Source: Thalassotalea profundi
Lineage (GTDB): Bacteria; Pseudomonadota; Gammaproteobacteria; Enterobacterales; Alteromonadaceae
Reading direction: 5' to 3'
NCBI RefSeq assembly: GCF_014653195.1
Contig: NZ_BNAH01000004.1
Coordinates: 62,001 to 126,000 of the forward strand
Length of the DNA: 64,000 nt
Shown here piece after piece: positions 8,113 to 17,884 of this stretch (position 1 is its first letter; every line of letters starts with the position of its first letter). The position numbers and the translations under genes were made by a program. A model generated the notes under the pieces. It had not been told where the DNA came from. It worked only from the letters and a program-made list of their open reading frames with translations, and did no database searches.

Positions 8113-8145
8113 TGGTGGAGCGGGGGGGAGTCGAACCCCCGTCCA
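8113..8145. other. Presumed island attachment site (attL or attR) at ssrA 3' end
   Basis: The 3' end of ssrA (T-arm and CCA end) borders the integrase side of the island. P4-type integrases commonly use this sequence as crossover core and rebuild the RNA gene on insertion. The boundary given is approximate, because the partner direct repeat is outside the window. Confidence 0.45.
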
Positions 8146-8463
8146 AAAAACCTACATCCTCGGTACTACATGCTTAGTCGATTATTTATTTAACCAATTA
8201 GACGCCAAACGACAGGCTTCGTCATGGTGAGCTTAATACTATTTCGCGGTTCAGCCTTAAGCGTGCTTCCCTCGCTATCCTATTTGGGGTGACCATCTAT
8301 CCTCTAAACAACAGGACAATTTTCGAGGCGATGGCTAGCCTTAAGCGGCTAGTGCGAACGTTTCGTCGTTTGCAATTATAGTTTTGCGGCTTTTTACGAG
8401 GCCAACCGCCCCTCGGCATGCACCTTGGGTTTCGTGAATCTTGTCGAATCCTAGATCCGCCCC
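8113..8463 (-). ncRNA. ssrA: Transfer-messenger RNA (tmRNA)
   Basis: The tmRNA rescues stalled ribosomes and tags their products for proteolysis, working with SmpB (gene at 11798-12286) and the ClpXP and Lon proteases encoded further on. The 5' end GGGGCGG pairs with CCGCTCC next to the encoded 3' CCA, forming the acceptor stem. Conserved stretches such as the segment around AAACCCAAGGTGCATGCC and the T-arm GGGTTCGACTCCC are evident. The tag frame on the minus strand, 8373 down to 8341, reads ANDETFALAA followed by TAA, close to the E. coli tag ANDENYALAA. The gene looks intact despite the adjoining island. Confidence 0.97.
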
Positions 8464-8594
8464 GACTAGTCGATTACCCTTGGTATCAAACATTACTAGT
8501 AAATATTTATTTATCAGTAATATCGTTATTCTACCTGCTATAGCTAGCTACAACAAGTATTAAGCTATATCTTTTTAGTTTTATACAATGAATG

Positions 8595-9392
8595 TTAAGC
8601 ATCGAATATACAGGGTTGATTACTTTGGATTGTTTCAGAAGCAAACTGTTTTAATAATTGCTGTGAAGGCTCATCAATATCAATATTGTCAATATAAGGG
8701 AGTAGATCAGCAGGCTCTCCAGTAATAATTTCATAAAAAATATAAGAGGTTAACAATTTACCTAGTAACGATGCATGATTTCCGTCACTGCTGTGTAGCT
8801 GAAGTTGAGTATCTATTGCTAAGACGCTGTCCCATGCTAAACCAATAGGAGCAACACATGCTCTTTGAGATGCTGAGATACCCGTATGAATTTGATGCAC
8901 CCTCATAGCTTCTTCCTTATTATCTTTTCTTGGGTGTTCAGGGAATAAAATTGGGGTGATGTTATTTTCCTTAGCTTTAGCAATCCACAGTTTAGTTGGT
9001 GCTGTGGGATAAGTATAACTGCCTGACTCAGAGTATTTTTGGCCTTGTAAAATAACATGTGTCCATGCTTGGTTGTCTAACAAAGTCTCTCTAGTTGACT
9101 GAGTATTTGGGTTGTCTAAAAAGCCTCCACCGGCGCTAACCACATTAACGGTTGCAAAAGGAGAACCCACCTTAATAAGGCTTGAGATTAAGCTATCAAG
9201 TCCAGAGATATGGCTATTGCCAAATAAAACAACTTCATAAGTATTTGAAAAACGGTTGTCAGGAATAGCTAAATTTGTGCTAGAAATTTCTTCGTTACTT
9301 TTGTCTTCCACTGCGATTTTTGTCGCATTGTCTGCACTACCGGAACAACCTGATAGATAAAATAATATAATAAAATAGTAGACTGTGCGCAT
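8595..9392 (-). CDS. SGNH-hydrolase-like lipoprotein
   Basis: A 265-residue probable lipoprotein: the N-terminal hydrophobic segment ends in a lipobox, LSGC, with Cys16 as the lipidated residue. The rest resembles an SGNH/GDSL or DUF4886-type hydrolase. VVLFGNSHISG matches block I with Ser in the nucleophile position, SAGGG fits block II, ILQGQKYS fits block III, and SSDGNHASLLGKLLTSYIFYEIITG matches block V with the Asp and His of the catalytic triad. The substrate is unknown. It lies divergent from the membrane regulator gene at 9626, with a 233-bp shared upstream region, so that regulator may control it. Confidence 0.7.
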   Translation of the reverse strand: MRTVYYFIILFYLSGCSGSADNATKIAVEDKSNEEISSTNLAIPDNRFSNTYEVVLFGNSHISGLDSLISSLIKVGSPFATVNVVSAGGGFLDNPNTQSTRETLLDNQAWTHVILQGQKYSESGSYTYPTAPTKLWIAKAKENNITPILFPEHPRKDNKEEAMRVHQIHTGISASQRACVAPIGLAWDSVLAIDTQLQLHSSDGNHASLLGKLLTSYIFYEIITGEPADLLPYIDNIDIDEPSQQLLKQFASETIQSNQPCIFDA

Positions 9393-9625
9393 AAGACTTC
9401 CTCGGTTAACATTTAATCTAATTTAATAATTACGCGTAAGTACTTCACCATTGCCTTTCATAAAACAAGTATTGAACTATTTGATATCGATTTTATGACT
9501 TTTTTCTAATAGTATACGTCGTAATGTTTGAGTCCGTAGTCTGCCATATTGCTGATTTTATGAAATAAAGGCGCAGTAATGGTTTCATAATGGTTTGATA
9601 ATGATAGCTAACATATAGGTGATAT

Positions 9626-11719
9626 ATGCGTTTTCTCTTTGGTGATATTGTGGTTGACGCAGCTCAGGTAAAGTTAACTAAAAATAATCAACAGTTAGCA
9701 TGTGAGCCTAGAGTTTTTGAACTTTTAGTGTACTTTTGTAATCATGCCAATAAAGCTATTTCAAGAAATGAATTACTTGAACATGTTTGGGAAGGAAGAG
9801 TCGTAAGCGATGCTGCAGTTAATAGGGCGGTTGGTGAATTACGTAAGTTGCTAGAAGTAAATCCATCTTCACCTCAATTGATAAAAACAATTAGCAGAGT
9901 GGGTTATTGCTTAGCTGTAACGCCGACTATAGTCACAGATCCGTTACCAAGCAAAGAGCTAATGAAAACAGAATCCATTCATGATTCAAGCTTTGTTTAT
10001 TCAAAAATTACACGTAGTCAATTAGCTTCAACATGGCTTGGAAAAAGATTTTGGCTATTTTTACTCATAAGCTTAACCTTAGTTGTTTTTACTTTTTACC
10101 GTTACCAGCTTGATTTCATAGAAAGTAATGGCGGAACATTTCGATTATTAAGTCAAAAGCCTGTTACTATATCAAAGGGAAGCTCATTCAACCCTTTTTA
10201 TCATTCTCAAACTGGCACTCTTGTTTTTCTTCATCGCAAAAATGCTAATGCTTATGCGCAAGTTTATATGAGAAAACAGGGTGAGCAAGGAAAGGTCATT
10301 TTAAGTGATGATTATTACTATACCGATGTTATTTATACAGGAGATGGTTTTATATATGCTTCTAGATTAAATAATTTGGAACAAAGACTTTGTGAAATTG
10401 TAAAGGTTGATCCTGAAACAAAAGAGCAAACACTAATAACAAAGTGTGGTGAAGGCGTTATTACGCAAATTGCGCTAGATGAGTATAAAAACAGATTAAT
10501 TTACCAATCAAGAGCCAGTATATCTGAGCCTTACTCGTTATACTCTTATTTAATCGACACTGGACGCAAGCAACAGCTTACTCATCCTGCTCAAATAGGC
10601 AATAATACCGGAGATTACGCTTTTGCATTGTCACCTAATGGTCACATGCTAGCTGTTATTGAGTACCGTGGTGCAGACGTCGATAAGCTTAAATTATTAG
10701 ACTTAAATACCCATCAAATAATTGTGAATAAAGCATTTATAAATAATGTTTATGGTTTGGTTTGGAATTTTGATCATCAAGTACTTGGATCAAATGGCGA
10801 AGGGTTATTTGAATTTGATATTAAAACACTTAAATTAACAAGCAAAGAACAAAGCGTTCAGTATGGCCGCCTTGCGTTAGGAGATAATCGTCTATCCCTA
10901 CTGACAGAGCGTAGCCAGCAAACGATTAATATTTATAGTTATTTAAACGATAATACTTCGGTAAAGGCTTTAACTTCGAATAGAGGGGTTAATTTAATGC
11001 CAGTGTTTGGTAATAACTCTAACATCATGGCTTTTCGATCTAATAGTACAGGTATTGATCAAATATTTATTCAACCGGAGAATAAGCCCGCTTATATCGC
11101 AGAGTTTAATTCGGCTATAGAAAGTATTGGTGCGATGGCGTGGTCTGAGAGTGATGAGCAACTCCTAGCCAGTATTAATAACACTTTATATCTTTACTCT
11201 TTGGTTAATAAGCGGTGGACAGCATTAGCAAAAAATTTTAATCAAGTTCATTACGTCACTTTTGTTGAACATTCAATAATGTTTAGTGCGGAGGTTGATG
11301 GTCAGTGGAATATATGGAAGCTATCATTACACAATAATGAAGTAAGTCAGATAACCTTTAAAGGTGGTTATAGCGTTCAAGGTAATACTGATACAATTTA
11401 TATAACAAAGTTTAATCGTAGTGGCTTATATCAGATAGATTTGAAGTTGGGTGTAGAGTCGGTACTTATCGAAAACTTTCCTATTGCTGGGTGGCGACAT
11501 TGGCAACTACGAGATAATAAAATTTATTATTTAGAGGGTAAAGAATATAAGGTGCTAGATTTAAGTTTGAGCCTTAAGCAAACGTTACATTACTTTGAGG
11601 AGCGTAAACCTAGTAGCTGCAATATGAGTTTTCAGCATAAATTTTTTGCGTGTGAAAAAGTAGAATTAAGTAGTAGTAATATTTGGCAAATACAATTATC
11701 TGAGGGTAATGAGTACTAA
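9626..11719 (+). CDS. CadC-like membrane-anchored transcriptional regulator with periplasmic beta-propeller-like domain
   Basis: A 697-residue one-component regulator. Residues 1-96 form an OmpR-type winged helix (ISRNELLEHVWEGRVVSDAAVNRAVGELRKLL, then IKTISRVGYCL). One transmembrane segment follows at about 142-158 (FWLFLLISLTLVVFTFY). The large remainder, facing the periplasm, has repeated beta-rich units with patterns like QLTHPAQIGNNTGDYAFALSPNG and MAWSESDEQLLASINN, suggestive of a TolB/WD40-like propeller. This layout is frequent in Alteromonadales. The signal sensed is unknown. It is divergent from the lipoprotein gene and followed by a shared terminator with smpB. Confidence 0.85.
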   Translation: MRFLFGDIVVDAAQVKLTKNNQQLACEPRVFELLVYFCNHANKAISRNELLEHVWEGRVVSDAAVNRAVGELRKLLEVNPSSPQLIKTISRVGYCLAVTPTIVTDPLPSKELMKTESIHDSSFVYSKITRSQLASTWLGKRFWLFLLISLTLVVFTFYRYQLDFIESNGGTFRLLSQKPVTISKGSSFNPFYHSQTGTLVFLHRKNANAYAQVYMRKQGEQGKVILSDDYYYTDVIYTGDGFIYASRLNNLEQRLCEIVKVDPETKEQTLITKCGEGVITQIALDEYKNRLIYQSRASISEPYSLYSYLIDTGRKQQLTHPAQIGNNTGDYAFALSPNGHMLAVIEYRGADVDKLKLLDLNTHQIIVNKAFINNVYGLVWNFDHQVLGSNGEGLFEFDIKTLKLTSKEQSVQYGRLALGDNRLSLLTERSQQTINIYSYLNDNTSVKALTSNRGVNLMPVFGNNSNIMAFRSNSTGIDQIFIQPENKPAYIAEFNSAIESIGAMAWSESDEQLLASINNTLYLYSLVNKRWTALAKNFNQVHYVTFVEHSIMFSAEVDGQWNIWKLSLHNNEVSQITFKGGYSVQGNTDTIYITKFNRSGLYQIDLKLGVESVLIENFPIAGWRHWQLRDNKIYYLEGKEYKVLDLSLSLKQTLHYFEERKPSSCNMSFQHKFFACEKVELSSSNIWQIQLSEGNEY

Positions 11720-11725
11720 GCTGTA

Positions 11726-11770
11726 ATAAAAAGGCACTTCGCTTTAATGTTAAAAAAGCGTTTAAGCACC
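11726..11770. terminator. Hairpin terminator between CadC-like gene and smpB
   Basis: A long imperfect stem pairs GGCACTT-CGCTTT (11733-11746) with AAAGCG-TTTAAGCACC (11755-11770), using some wobble pairs. On the minus strand it is followed by TTTTT (11726-11732), so it suits termination of smpB; on the plus strand it follows the regulator gene. Confidence 0.6.
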
Positions 11771-11797
11771 TATTTAAATTTGTGTGATAGTAGAAGG

Positions 11798-12286
11798 TTA
11801 TTTATCTAAATTTTTGTTTTTCAATAATCGCCCTTTATCAACAGCCCATTCTCTGTCTTTAATATCAGCACGTTTATCGTGATCTTTTTTACCTTTACCT
11901 AAATAAAACTCTAATTTTACCCAACAAGCTTTCCAGTACATTGCTGTCGCGATAAGCGAATAGCCATCACGTTCAACAGCGCCAATAAGTTTATCTAATT
12001 CTCGGCGGTTAAGTAGTAATTTACGTGGGCGCACAGGATCACATACCACATGACTTGATGCCGCATTAAGGGGCATTATTTCAGCGCCGACAAGAAAAGC
12101 TTCGCGGTCTTTAACCATAACGAAACAGTCAGAAATATTAACTTTTCCGCTACGGATGCTTTTTATTTCCCAACCTTGCAAACTCATACCCGCCTCATAC
12201 TTATCTGATAGCGTGTAGTTATGGCGTGCTTTTTTGTTAAGCGCTATGGTATTGCTGTTTGATTTTTTATTTTTTTGTTTTGCCAT
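11798..12286 (-). CDS. smpB: tmRNA-binding protein SmpB
   Basis: SmpB binds the tRNA-like part of tmRNA and delivers it to stalled ribosomes. The 162-residue length is normal. Family hallmarks include [34 protein letters not shown] near the N-terminus, the central FLVGAEI and the basic C-terminal tail [19 protein letters not shown], which enters the mRNA channel. The partner RNA gene ssrA lies 3.3 kb away on the same strand, with two unrelated genes between; in E. coli the two are adjacent. It is divergent from ratA. Confidence 0.97.
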   Translation of the reverse strand: MAKQKNKKSNSNTIALNKKARHNYTLSDKYEAGMSLQGWEIKSIRSGKVNISDCFVMVKDREAFLVGAEIMPLNAASSHVVCDPVRPRKLLLNRRELDKLIGAVERDGYSLIATAMYWKACWVKLEFYLGKGKKDHDKRADIKDREWAVDKGRLLKNKNLDK

Positions 12287-12438
12287 TATCGTTCCATATT
12301 TAACGGCGTTATTATACGTATATATGCAGTCTTTTAAATGGTTTTTCTTCAGAGAATGTATATATATTTCATTTTTCGTAATCTAATGTGTTTTTGACTT
12401 AGTTTTGCTATGATGCTGTCCATTATTAAGGAGAGAAA

Positions 12439-12870
12439 ATGCCTGTTGTAAGTCGTAATGCGTTAGTAATGTATAATGTTGAACAAATGTATCAATTAGT
12501 GAATGATGTACTTGCATATCCACAATTTTTACCTGATTGCTCTGATAGCAAAATACTTGAGCAACAATCAGATAAAATGAAAGCCTCATTATTAGTGTCT
12601 AAAGGTGGTTTAACTAAATGGTTTACTACTGAAAATACATTAATTGAAAATAAACAAGTGTTACTAAAATTGATTGATGGGCCTTTTAAACGCTTACAAG
12701 GTAGTTGGAGCTTTACTCCTTTATCTGAAGATGCGTGTAAAATTAGTTTAGAACTTGATTATGAGTTTTCGAGTAAAGTTTTTGATTTAGCATTTGGGCG
12801 AATATTTAACGGTTTGACGAATAATATGGTACAAGCATTTTCTCAACGAGCAAAAGAGGTTTATGGCTAA
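12439..12870 (+). CDS. ratA: RatA/PasT family START-domain protein
   Basis: A 143-residue polyketide-cyclase/START-fold protein (COQ10-like). The family includes E. coli RatA, reported to block 70S ribosome association, and PasT, linked to persistence; eukaryotic relatives bind ubiquinone, and its main role remains debated. The sequence MPVVSRNALVMYNVEQMYQLVNDVLAYPQFLPDCS and the later GPFKRLQGSWSFTPL are typical. A strong ribosome binding site (AGGAGAG) precedes the ATG. It overlaps rnfH by 8 bp and lies next to smpB in reverse orientation, the classic smpB-ratA-rnfH arrangement. Confidence 0.93.
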   Translation: MPVVSRNALVMYNVEQMYQLVNDVLAYPQFLPDCSDSKILEQQSDKMKASLLVSKGGLTKWFTTENTLIENKQVLLKLIDGPFKRLQGSWSFTPLSEDACKISLELDYEFSSKVFDLAFGRIFNGLTNNMVQAFSQRAKEVYG

Positions 12871-13252
12871 TATGGCTATAAAAACAACAAGTGTTTCATC
12901 TGAAAAGCTTGAACAAATACAGGTTGAAGTTGTGTATGGAACACCACAAAAGCAAGAGATTTTAACAATTTCCGTTGATCAAGGAACTACAGTTGAACAA
13001 GCGATTGAGGCTTCAGGAATTAAATCAATTTTTGAAGAGATTGATTTGAATATTCATAATGTGGGTATTTGGAATCGTTCGGCAAAATTAACCGATGTGT
13101 TAACTGACTTAGATCGTATTGAAATATATCGCCCGTTAATCGCAGATCCTAAAGAAGTTAGAAAGCGCAGAGCAGAGAAAGCAAAACTTGAAGGCAGGGC
13201 TGATAAAGTAACCGGCGGTAGAGTAGATCCTCGTAGAGGAAAGTCAGAATAA
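12863..13252 (+). CDS. rnfH: RnfH family ubiquitin-fold protein (RatB/PasI)
   Basis: A 129-residue protein of the RnfH/UPF0125 family, predicted to adopt a beta-grasp fold. Recognisable parts are QVEVVYGTPQKQEILTISVDQGTTVEQAIEASGI and VGIWNRSAKLTDVLTDLDRIEIYRPL, followed by the family signature DPKEVRKRRAEKA. Its partner RatA is encoded just upstream with an 8-bp overlap, so the two are translationally coupled. The C-terminal tail is basic and longer than the core domain. Proposed roles as antitoxin to RatA are not firmly established. Start ATG 12863 is used; ATG 12872 is an alternative. The gene is convergent with lpxH with two bases between stop codons. Confidence 0.93.
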   Translation: MANMAIKTTSVSSEKLEQIQVEVVYGTPQKQEILTISVDQGTTVEQAIEASGIKSIFEEIDLNIHNVGIWNRSAKLTDVLTDLDRIEIYRPLIADPKEVRKRRAEKAKLEGRADKVTGGRVDPRRGKSE

Positions 13253-13254
13253 AA

Positions 13255-14019
13255 TTAATTATGCTCAGGCTTTTTTTTAAGCGGGGCATTTAATAATTGA
13301 TAGCCGTTTTTGTCAAACTTTAGCCATGAGCCTTGTTCATACCAATCACCTAGTACAATTCGCTTAGCTTGTTTGCCATTAACATTCACATTATGAATGT
13401 TTGGACGATGGGTATGTCCATGAATCATTAACAAACTATTATGCTCACTAAGAGAATTTACCACTTCTGAATCAGTAACATCCATAATCTCTTGGGACTT
13501 CATAGCAGTCGCAGATGCACTTTTTTTTCGGTAATCTTCGGCTATTTTTCGACGAACGAATAATGGTAGGCTTTTGATCATTGCTTGCCACCACCACGAA
13601 CGTGATTTTTTTCTAAATTTCTGATAGCCGACATCTTGAGTACATAACGTATCACCATGCATTATGATAATTTTTTGATCATGAAGGTTAATCGTATCTA
13701 TTTCTGGTAATAAAATCATTCCTGCTTTTTGGGCGTATTTTTTACCTAACAAAAAGTCTCTATTACCATGAATAAAGTAAATGGCAGTACCATTATCGGC
13801 TAACTGCTTTAAACCTTGGGCTATTTCTGCAACAAAAGGTGAATCATCGTCGTCGCCAATCCAGTATTCAAATAAATCACCTAATATATACAGAGTCTGC
13901 GCGTTCAATGCGTCAGTTTTTAAAAACGATAAAAAACAGGCCGTAATATCAGGCCTGTTCTGTGCTAAATGTAAGTCAGCAATAAAGTATGTTACTGAAT
14001 TGTTTTTGTTTGCTGTCAT
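13255..14019 (-). CDS. lpxH: UDP-2,3-diacylglucosamine diphosphatase LpxH
   Basis: LpxH hydrolyses UDP-2,3-diacylglucosamine to lipid X and UMP in lipid A synthesis, at the inner face of the inner membrane. Metallophosphoesterase motifs are complete: IADLHL, GDLFEYWIGDDDD, HGNRDF, HGDTLC and HGHTHRP, which supply the binuclear metal ligands. The frame is open to TTG 14043, but ATG 14019 gives a normal protein of 254 residues beginning MTANKNNSVTYFIADLHL and is preferred. It follows ppiB on the same strand, as in other gammaproteobacteria, and is convergent with rnfH. Confidence 0.95.
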   Translation of the reverse strand: MTANKNNSVTYFIADLHLAQNRPDITACFLSFLKTDALNAQTLYILGDLFEYWIGDDDDSPFVAEIAQGLKQLADNGTAIYFIHGNRDFLLGKKYAQKAGMILLPEIDTINLHDQKIIIMHGDTLCTQDVGYQKFRKKSRSWWWQAMIKSLPLFVRRKIAEDYRKKSASATAMKSQEIMDVTDSEVVNSLSEHNSLLMIHGHTHRPNIHNVNVNGKQAKRIVLGDWYEQGSWLKFDKNGYQLLNAPLKKKPEHN

Positions 14020-14062
14020 TACATGGTTATCATTATTAATCAATCAATGGTATTAGCTTGTT

Positions 14063-14557
14063 TTACGCTTCAACAAAAGCCGATTCAACTACAATTTCTT
14101 CTTTAGGTACATCGTCGTGAAAGCCCATACGGCCAGTATCAACTAATGTCATTTTATCAACAATATCCATTCCTTCTACTACTTCACCAAATACGCAATA
14201 GCCCCAACCTTGTACAGATTCGTTTTTAAAGTCTAAAAAGTTATTATCAACTAAGTTGACAAAAAATTGTGCAGATGCTGAATGCGGGTCTTGTGTACGC
14301 GCCATTGCTAATGTGCCGCGTTTGTTGCTTAGACCATTATTTGCTTCGTTTTGAATAGTTTCACGAGTATCTTTTTCTTCTAAACCAGAAGAAAAACCTC
14401 CACCTTGTACCATAAAGCCTTTAATTACACGATGGAAAATAGTGCCGTTGTAGAAGCCATCTTCAACATATTGTTGGAAGTTTTTAGCAGTAATAGGTGC
14501 GTTGTCAAAATCTAAAGCAATTTTTACATCACCTAATGTTGTTTTAAATATAATCAT
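14063..14557 (-). CDS. ppiB: Peptidyl-prolyl cis-trans isomerase B (cyclophilin)
   Basis: A 164-residue cytoplasmic cyclophilin that catalyses proline isomerisation during folding. It carries the family core [13 protein letters not shown] (with the catalytic Arg), [18 protein letters not shown] and [19 protein letters not shown]. There is no signal peptide, which distinguishes it from the periplasmic PpiA. It lies upstream of lpxH on the same strand with 43 bp to the preferred lpxH start, so co-transcription is likely. Divergent from cysS across a 193-bp intergenic region. Confidence 0.95.
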   Translation of the reverse strand: MIIFKTTLGDVKIALDFDNAPITAKNFQQYVEDGFYNGTIFHRVIKGFMVQGGGFSSGLEEKDTRETIQNEANNGLSNKRGTLAMARTQDPHSASAQFFVNLVDNNFLDFKNESVQGWGYCVFGEVVEGMDIVDKMTLVDTGRMGFHDDVPKEEIVVESAFVEA

Positions 14558-14750
14558 TAATCTATTCTCAAAGTGTTCACATATAAATTTATTGGTGAAT
14601 TGTAACCTAAAGAGCGAATCTGTAAAGGGAAGTGATGACCCTTAGCAATTGTTACGCTACAATAGTGCCAATTTTTTGTATTAATTTAATTTATTAAGTA
14701 AGCTTTTACTCATTTACGTAAAAGACAATTATTAGGAGTCATAAAACCTC

Positions 14751-16130
14751 ATGTTGCAGATCTACAATACCTTAACTCGTAAGAAGGAAGTTTTTACACC
14801 GATTAATGAAGGTAAGGTTGGATTGTATGTGTGTGGTTGCACTGTTTATGACTTATGCCATATCGGACATGGCCGTACTTATATCAGCTTTGACAATATT
14901 GCACGTTATTTGCGCTTTTCAGGTTATGACGTTAACTATGTCCGCAATATTACTGATGTTGAAGATAAAATTATTCAACGTGCTATAGCAAATAATGAGA
15001 CCACTGAGCAATTAACTGAACGTACTATTGCTGCAATGCATGAAGATTTTGATGCTCTTAATATTTTGCGTCCTGATATTGAGCCGCGAGTAACTACACA
15101 TATGGATGAGATCATTAGCATGATCGAAACCTTAATAGCGAAAGAGCATGCATATATAGCAGATAGTGGCGATGTACTTTTTGAAGTGTCAAGCTTTGAT
15201 GATTATGGCAAGTTAAGCGGGCAAAATTTAGAGCAGTTGCAAGCCGGATCTCGTGCAGAAATTGATGAGACTAAACGAAATCCACTTGATTTTGTTTTAT
15301 GGAAATTAGCCAAGCCGCAAGAACCAAGCTGGGAATCACCATGGGGTGCTGGTCGTCCAGGATGGCACATTGAATGTTCAGCAATGAATGCAAAAGAATT
15401 AGGTGCTCATTTTGATATTCACGGCGGTGGTTCAGATTTACAATTTCCGCATCATGAAAATGAAGTAGCACAAAGTTGTTGTGCGCTTGATACTCCATAT
15501 GTGAATTATTGGATGCATACAGGCATGGTACAAGTTGACCAAGAAAAAATGTCTAAGTCATTGAATAATTTTTTTACTATTCGTGAGGTGTTAGCTAAAT
15601 ATGATGCGGAAACAACTCGTTTTTTCTTAACGACAGGGCAATATCGTAGTCAGTTAAACTATTCTACTGATAACTTAGAGCAAGCACGTGCGTCACTCGA
15701 ACGTATTTACACCGCACTTAGAGATATTGATACACCAGTAGATTTTACTTTAGATAAAAGTAACCCTTTTGTTAAAGCATTTTGTGTCGCAATGGATGAC
15801 GATTTCAATACGCCTCAAGCCTTATCGGTACTTTTTGAGTTAGCTAAACAATTGAATGTGGCTAAAGCTGAAAATAATGAAAGCATGGTTGAATTAGCTG
15901 CAACATTAAAAGCTTTAGGTGGTTTACTGGGGTTATTACAACTTGACCCTGCAACCTTTTTACAAGGTGATGTTGATGAAGTGGCTGAAATAGAGGCATT
16001 AATAGCGCAACGTAACCAAGCTCGAATCGACAAGAACTGGGCGTTGGCCGATGAAGCTCGAGATAAGCTAAATGCTATGAATATCATTTTAGAAGATAGC
16101 GCGGGTAAAACCACGTGGCGTAAAGGATAA
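14751..16130 (+). CDS. cysS: Cysteinyl-tRNA synthetase
   Basis: CysRS charges tRNA-Cys with cysteine using ATP. The 459-residue protein is of class Ia: HIGH motif at residues 37-40 (CHIGHGRTY) and KMSKS at 266-270. Zinc-binding candidates are Cys28 (YVCGCTVYD), the Cys of WHIECSAMN, and the His and Glu of FPHHENE. A ribosome binding site AGGAG precedes ATG 14751 by about 12 nt. Followed by a strong palindromic terminator shared with convergent folD. Confidence 0.98.
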   Translation: MLQIYNTLTRKKEVFTPINEGKVGLYVCGCTVYDLCHIGHGRTYISFDNIARYLRFSGYDVNYVRNITDVEDKIIQRAIANNETTEQLTERTIAAMHEDFDALNILRPDIEPRVTTHMDEIISMIETLIAKEHAYIADSGDVLFEVSSFDDYGKLSGQNLEQLQAGSRAEIDETKRNPLDFVLWKLAKPQEPSWESPWGAGRPGWHIECSAMNAKELGAHFDIHGGGSDLQFPHHENEVAQSCCALDTPYVNYWMHTGMVQVDQEKMSKSLNNFFTIREVLAKYDAETTRFFLTTGQYRSQLNYSTDNLEQARASLERIYTALRDIDTPVDFTLDKSNPFVKAFCVAMDDDFNTPQALSVLFELAKQLNVAKAENNESMVELAATLKALGGLLGLLQLDPATFLQGDVDEVAEIEALIAQRNQARIDKNWALADEARDKLNAMNIILEDSAGKTTWRKG

Positions 16131-16167
16131 ATTTAACAAAGTCATTTGAAAGTTATTAGCAAAATAA

Positions 16168-16198
16168 AAAAAATGCCAATCAATTGATTGGCATTTTT
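16168..16198. terminator. Bidirectional terminator between cysS and folD
   Basis: A near-perfect palindrome with arms ATGCCAATC and GATTGGCAT around AATT is flanked by A-runs on the left and T-runs on the right, so it can stop transcription from both convergent genes. Confidence 0.88.
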
Positions 16199-16224
16199 AT
16201 TTTTAAAAGATATCAGAGATAAGC

Positions 16225-17079
16225 TTAATGACCAAATTGCTCGCACGCAATTAGTGTATTTTCAATTAAACTTGCTACTGTCATTGGTCCAACTCCACCA
16301 GGAACAGGAGTAATAAAAGAAGCTTTAGTTTTAGCAATATCAAATTCTACATCACCCACTAAACGACCAGTATCCATACGATTAATACCTACATCAATTA
16401 CTATTGCGCCTTCTTTAATCCAATCACCTGGAATAAATGCAGGCTTACCAACAGCAACAACAAGTAAGTCAGCATTACGAACCTTACTTTCTAAATCTTT
16501 TGTAAAACGGTGAGTGGTTGTTACAGTACAACCCGCTAACAGTAACTCAAGCGTCATCGGTCTGCCGACAATATTTGAAGCTCCAACGACTAAGGCATCT
16601 AATCCGTGAGTTTTTACCCCTGTAGAATGAATCAGTGTCATTATACCTTTTGGTGTGCAAGGTCTGAGGCCTGGTTGGCGTAACACTAACTTACCCACAT
16701 TAGAAGGGTGGAAACCATCGACGTCCTTATTAGGTGCGATATGCTCGATAACTGAATTTGCATCGATACTTTCAGGTAATGGTAACTGCACTAGAATACC
16801 GTCTATAGCATTGTCATTATTTAATTCAGTTATTAAGTCAAGTAACTCGGCTTGAGAGGTAGTAGAGGGTAAGTCGTAAGAACGTGACACAAAGCCAACT
16901 TCTTCACAGGCTCGGCGTTTACTACCAACATACACCTCTGATGCTGGATTATTTCCAACTAGAATAACAGCTAAGCCAGGGGCTCTCTTTCCTTGCTCAA
17001 TGCGAGTTTTTACTTTTTCTTGTACAGAAAGTCTCAGTTGTTGTGCAATTGCTTTGCCGTCTATAAGTGATGCAGTCAT
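16225..17079 (-). CDS. folD: Methylenetetrahydrofolate dehydrogenase/cyclohydrolase FolD
   Basis: A bifunctional enzyme converting 5,10-methylene-THF to 10-formyl-THF with NADP+. The frame is open further up to TTG 17112, but ATG 17079 is chosen because TAGGAA stands at proper spacing before it and the protein then begins [15 protein letters not shown], giving 284 residues, the usual length. Motifs: [14 protein letters not shown] with the catalytic Lys, [29 protein letters not shown] for cofactor binding and the C-terminal [10 protein letters not shown]. It is convergent with cysS. Confidence 0.97.
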   Translation of the reverse strand: MTASLIDGKAIAQQLRLSVQEKVKTRIEQGKRAPGLAVILVGNNPASEVYVGSKRRACEEVGFVSRSYDLPSTTSQAELLDLITELNNDNAIDGILVQLPLPESIDANSVIEHIAPNKDVDGFHPSNVGKLVLRQPGLRPCTPKGIMTLIHSTGVKTHGLDALVVGASNIVGRPMTLELLLAGCTVTTTHRFTKDLESKVRNADLLVVAVGKPAFIPGDWIKEGAIVIDVGINRMDTGRLVGDVEFDIAKTKASFITPVPGGVGPMTVASLIENTLIACEQFGH

Positions 17080-17307
17080 AATTCCTAGCGCGTAAAGTAA
17101 GTTAAAAAACAAGCTTATTTTCGCACAGTTTCACAATTGAGCATAGATGAAAATACGCTATGTAGATCAATTGTCTTTTATTATATTGTATACACAATGC
17201 CATTTTAGTGGTGTGTTATTATTTCATCATTAGCTGGCGTAAAAACATACTAAAAGCATTTGATTGTTTTAAAAGTAGACGAATAGCTATTTTTTTATAA
17301 AAAACGT

Positions 17308-17336
17308 TTGACGAGTAACTGCCAACTAGGTAATAT
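17308..17336 (+). promoter_or_regulatory. Sigma70 promoter of the first tRNA pair
   Basis: TTGACG (17308-17313) and TAATAT (17331-17336) are separated by exactly 17 bp, 38 bp before tRNA-Pro, and followed by a CG-containing discriminator (CCGCACCC), as in growth-rate-controlled promoters. Confidence 0.85.
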
Positions 17337-17374
17337 CCGCACCCGTTGAAAGCGCTATGTTTTTAACTAGAAGT

Positions 17375-17451
17375 CGGTGATTAGCGCAGCTTGGTAGCGC
17401 ACTTGGTTTGGGTCCAAGGGGTCGCAAGTTCGAATCTTGCATCACCGACCA
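17375..17451 (+). tRNA. proM: tRNA-Pro (anticodon TGG), copy 1
   Basis: A 77-nt cloverleaf with encoded CCA. The acceptor stem CGGTGAT pairs with ATCACCG. The anticodon stem CTTGG/CCAAG encloses the loop TTTGGGT, giving TGG for proline. The T-arm contains GTTCGAATC. It is identical in sequence to the copy at 19791-19867. Confidence 0.97.
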
Positions 17452-17573
17452 CTTTTTAATATATTTTATAAAGTGTAGTTTTGTGTTATTTAACTAAGTA
17501 TAATTTTTAGTTTTATAGCACTATTAACTTATTTAGTTTCATTTAAAATAAGTTTAGCTTCAGTAGGTAATGT

Positions 17574-17650
<77 letters not shown>

Positions 17651-17884
17651 CTTATGACCTATTAACCTTTTCAAATGTTTAATTTCACCACATCAATTAA
17701 TGAACCTCAGTTGCAATAACCCCCTTAGTGTTTAAATTCGTATTTACTAAATAATATTTTAATTAGATTGATTTGCTTGACGTAAAGTTTGTTTTAAAAA
17801 TATTTTATGTAGGAAGATGATTCTACAAAAGCTAGATATTATTAAAATTGTCTGAATTATTAAATTAGTATATGTGTTAATTTA

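Larger units (their letters stand above)
1..8113. mobile_element. Genomic island integrated at ssrA (one end only)
   Basis: A P4-family tyrosine integrase gene sits 176 bp from the 3' end of ssrA. Leftwards follow an AlpA-type regulator, unknown genes, a Doc/Fic toxin unit and a type I restriction specificity gene. Known biology: E. coli CP4-57 and many other islands integrate at the ssrA 3' end using related integrases, and CP4-57 also carries alpA. I found no second copy of the ssrA 3' end to the left, so the other attachment site must lie before position 1. The left limit here is just the window edge. That hsdS belongs to the island is inferred from continuity. Confidence 0.7.

Noticed and set aside
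14020..14043. TTG start for lpxH
   Set aside because: ATG 14019 gives a normal length and the added residues are not family-like.
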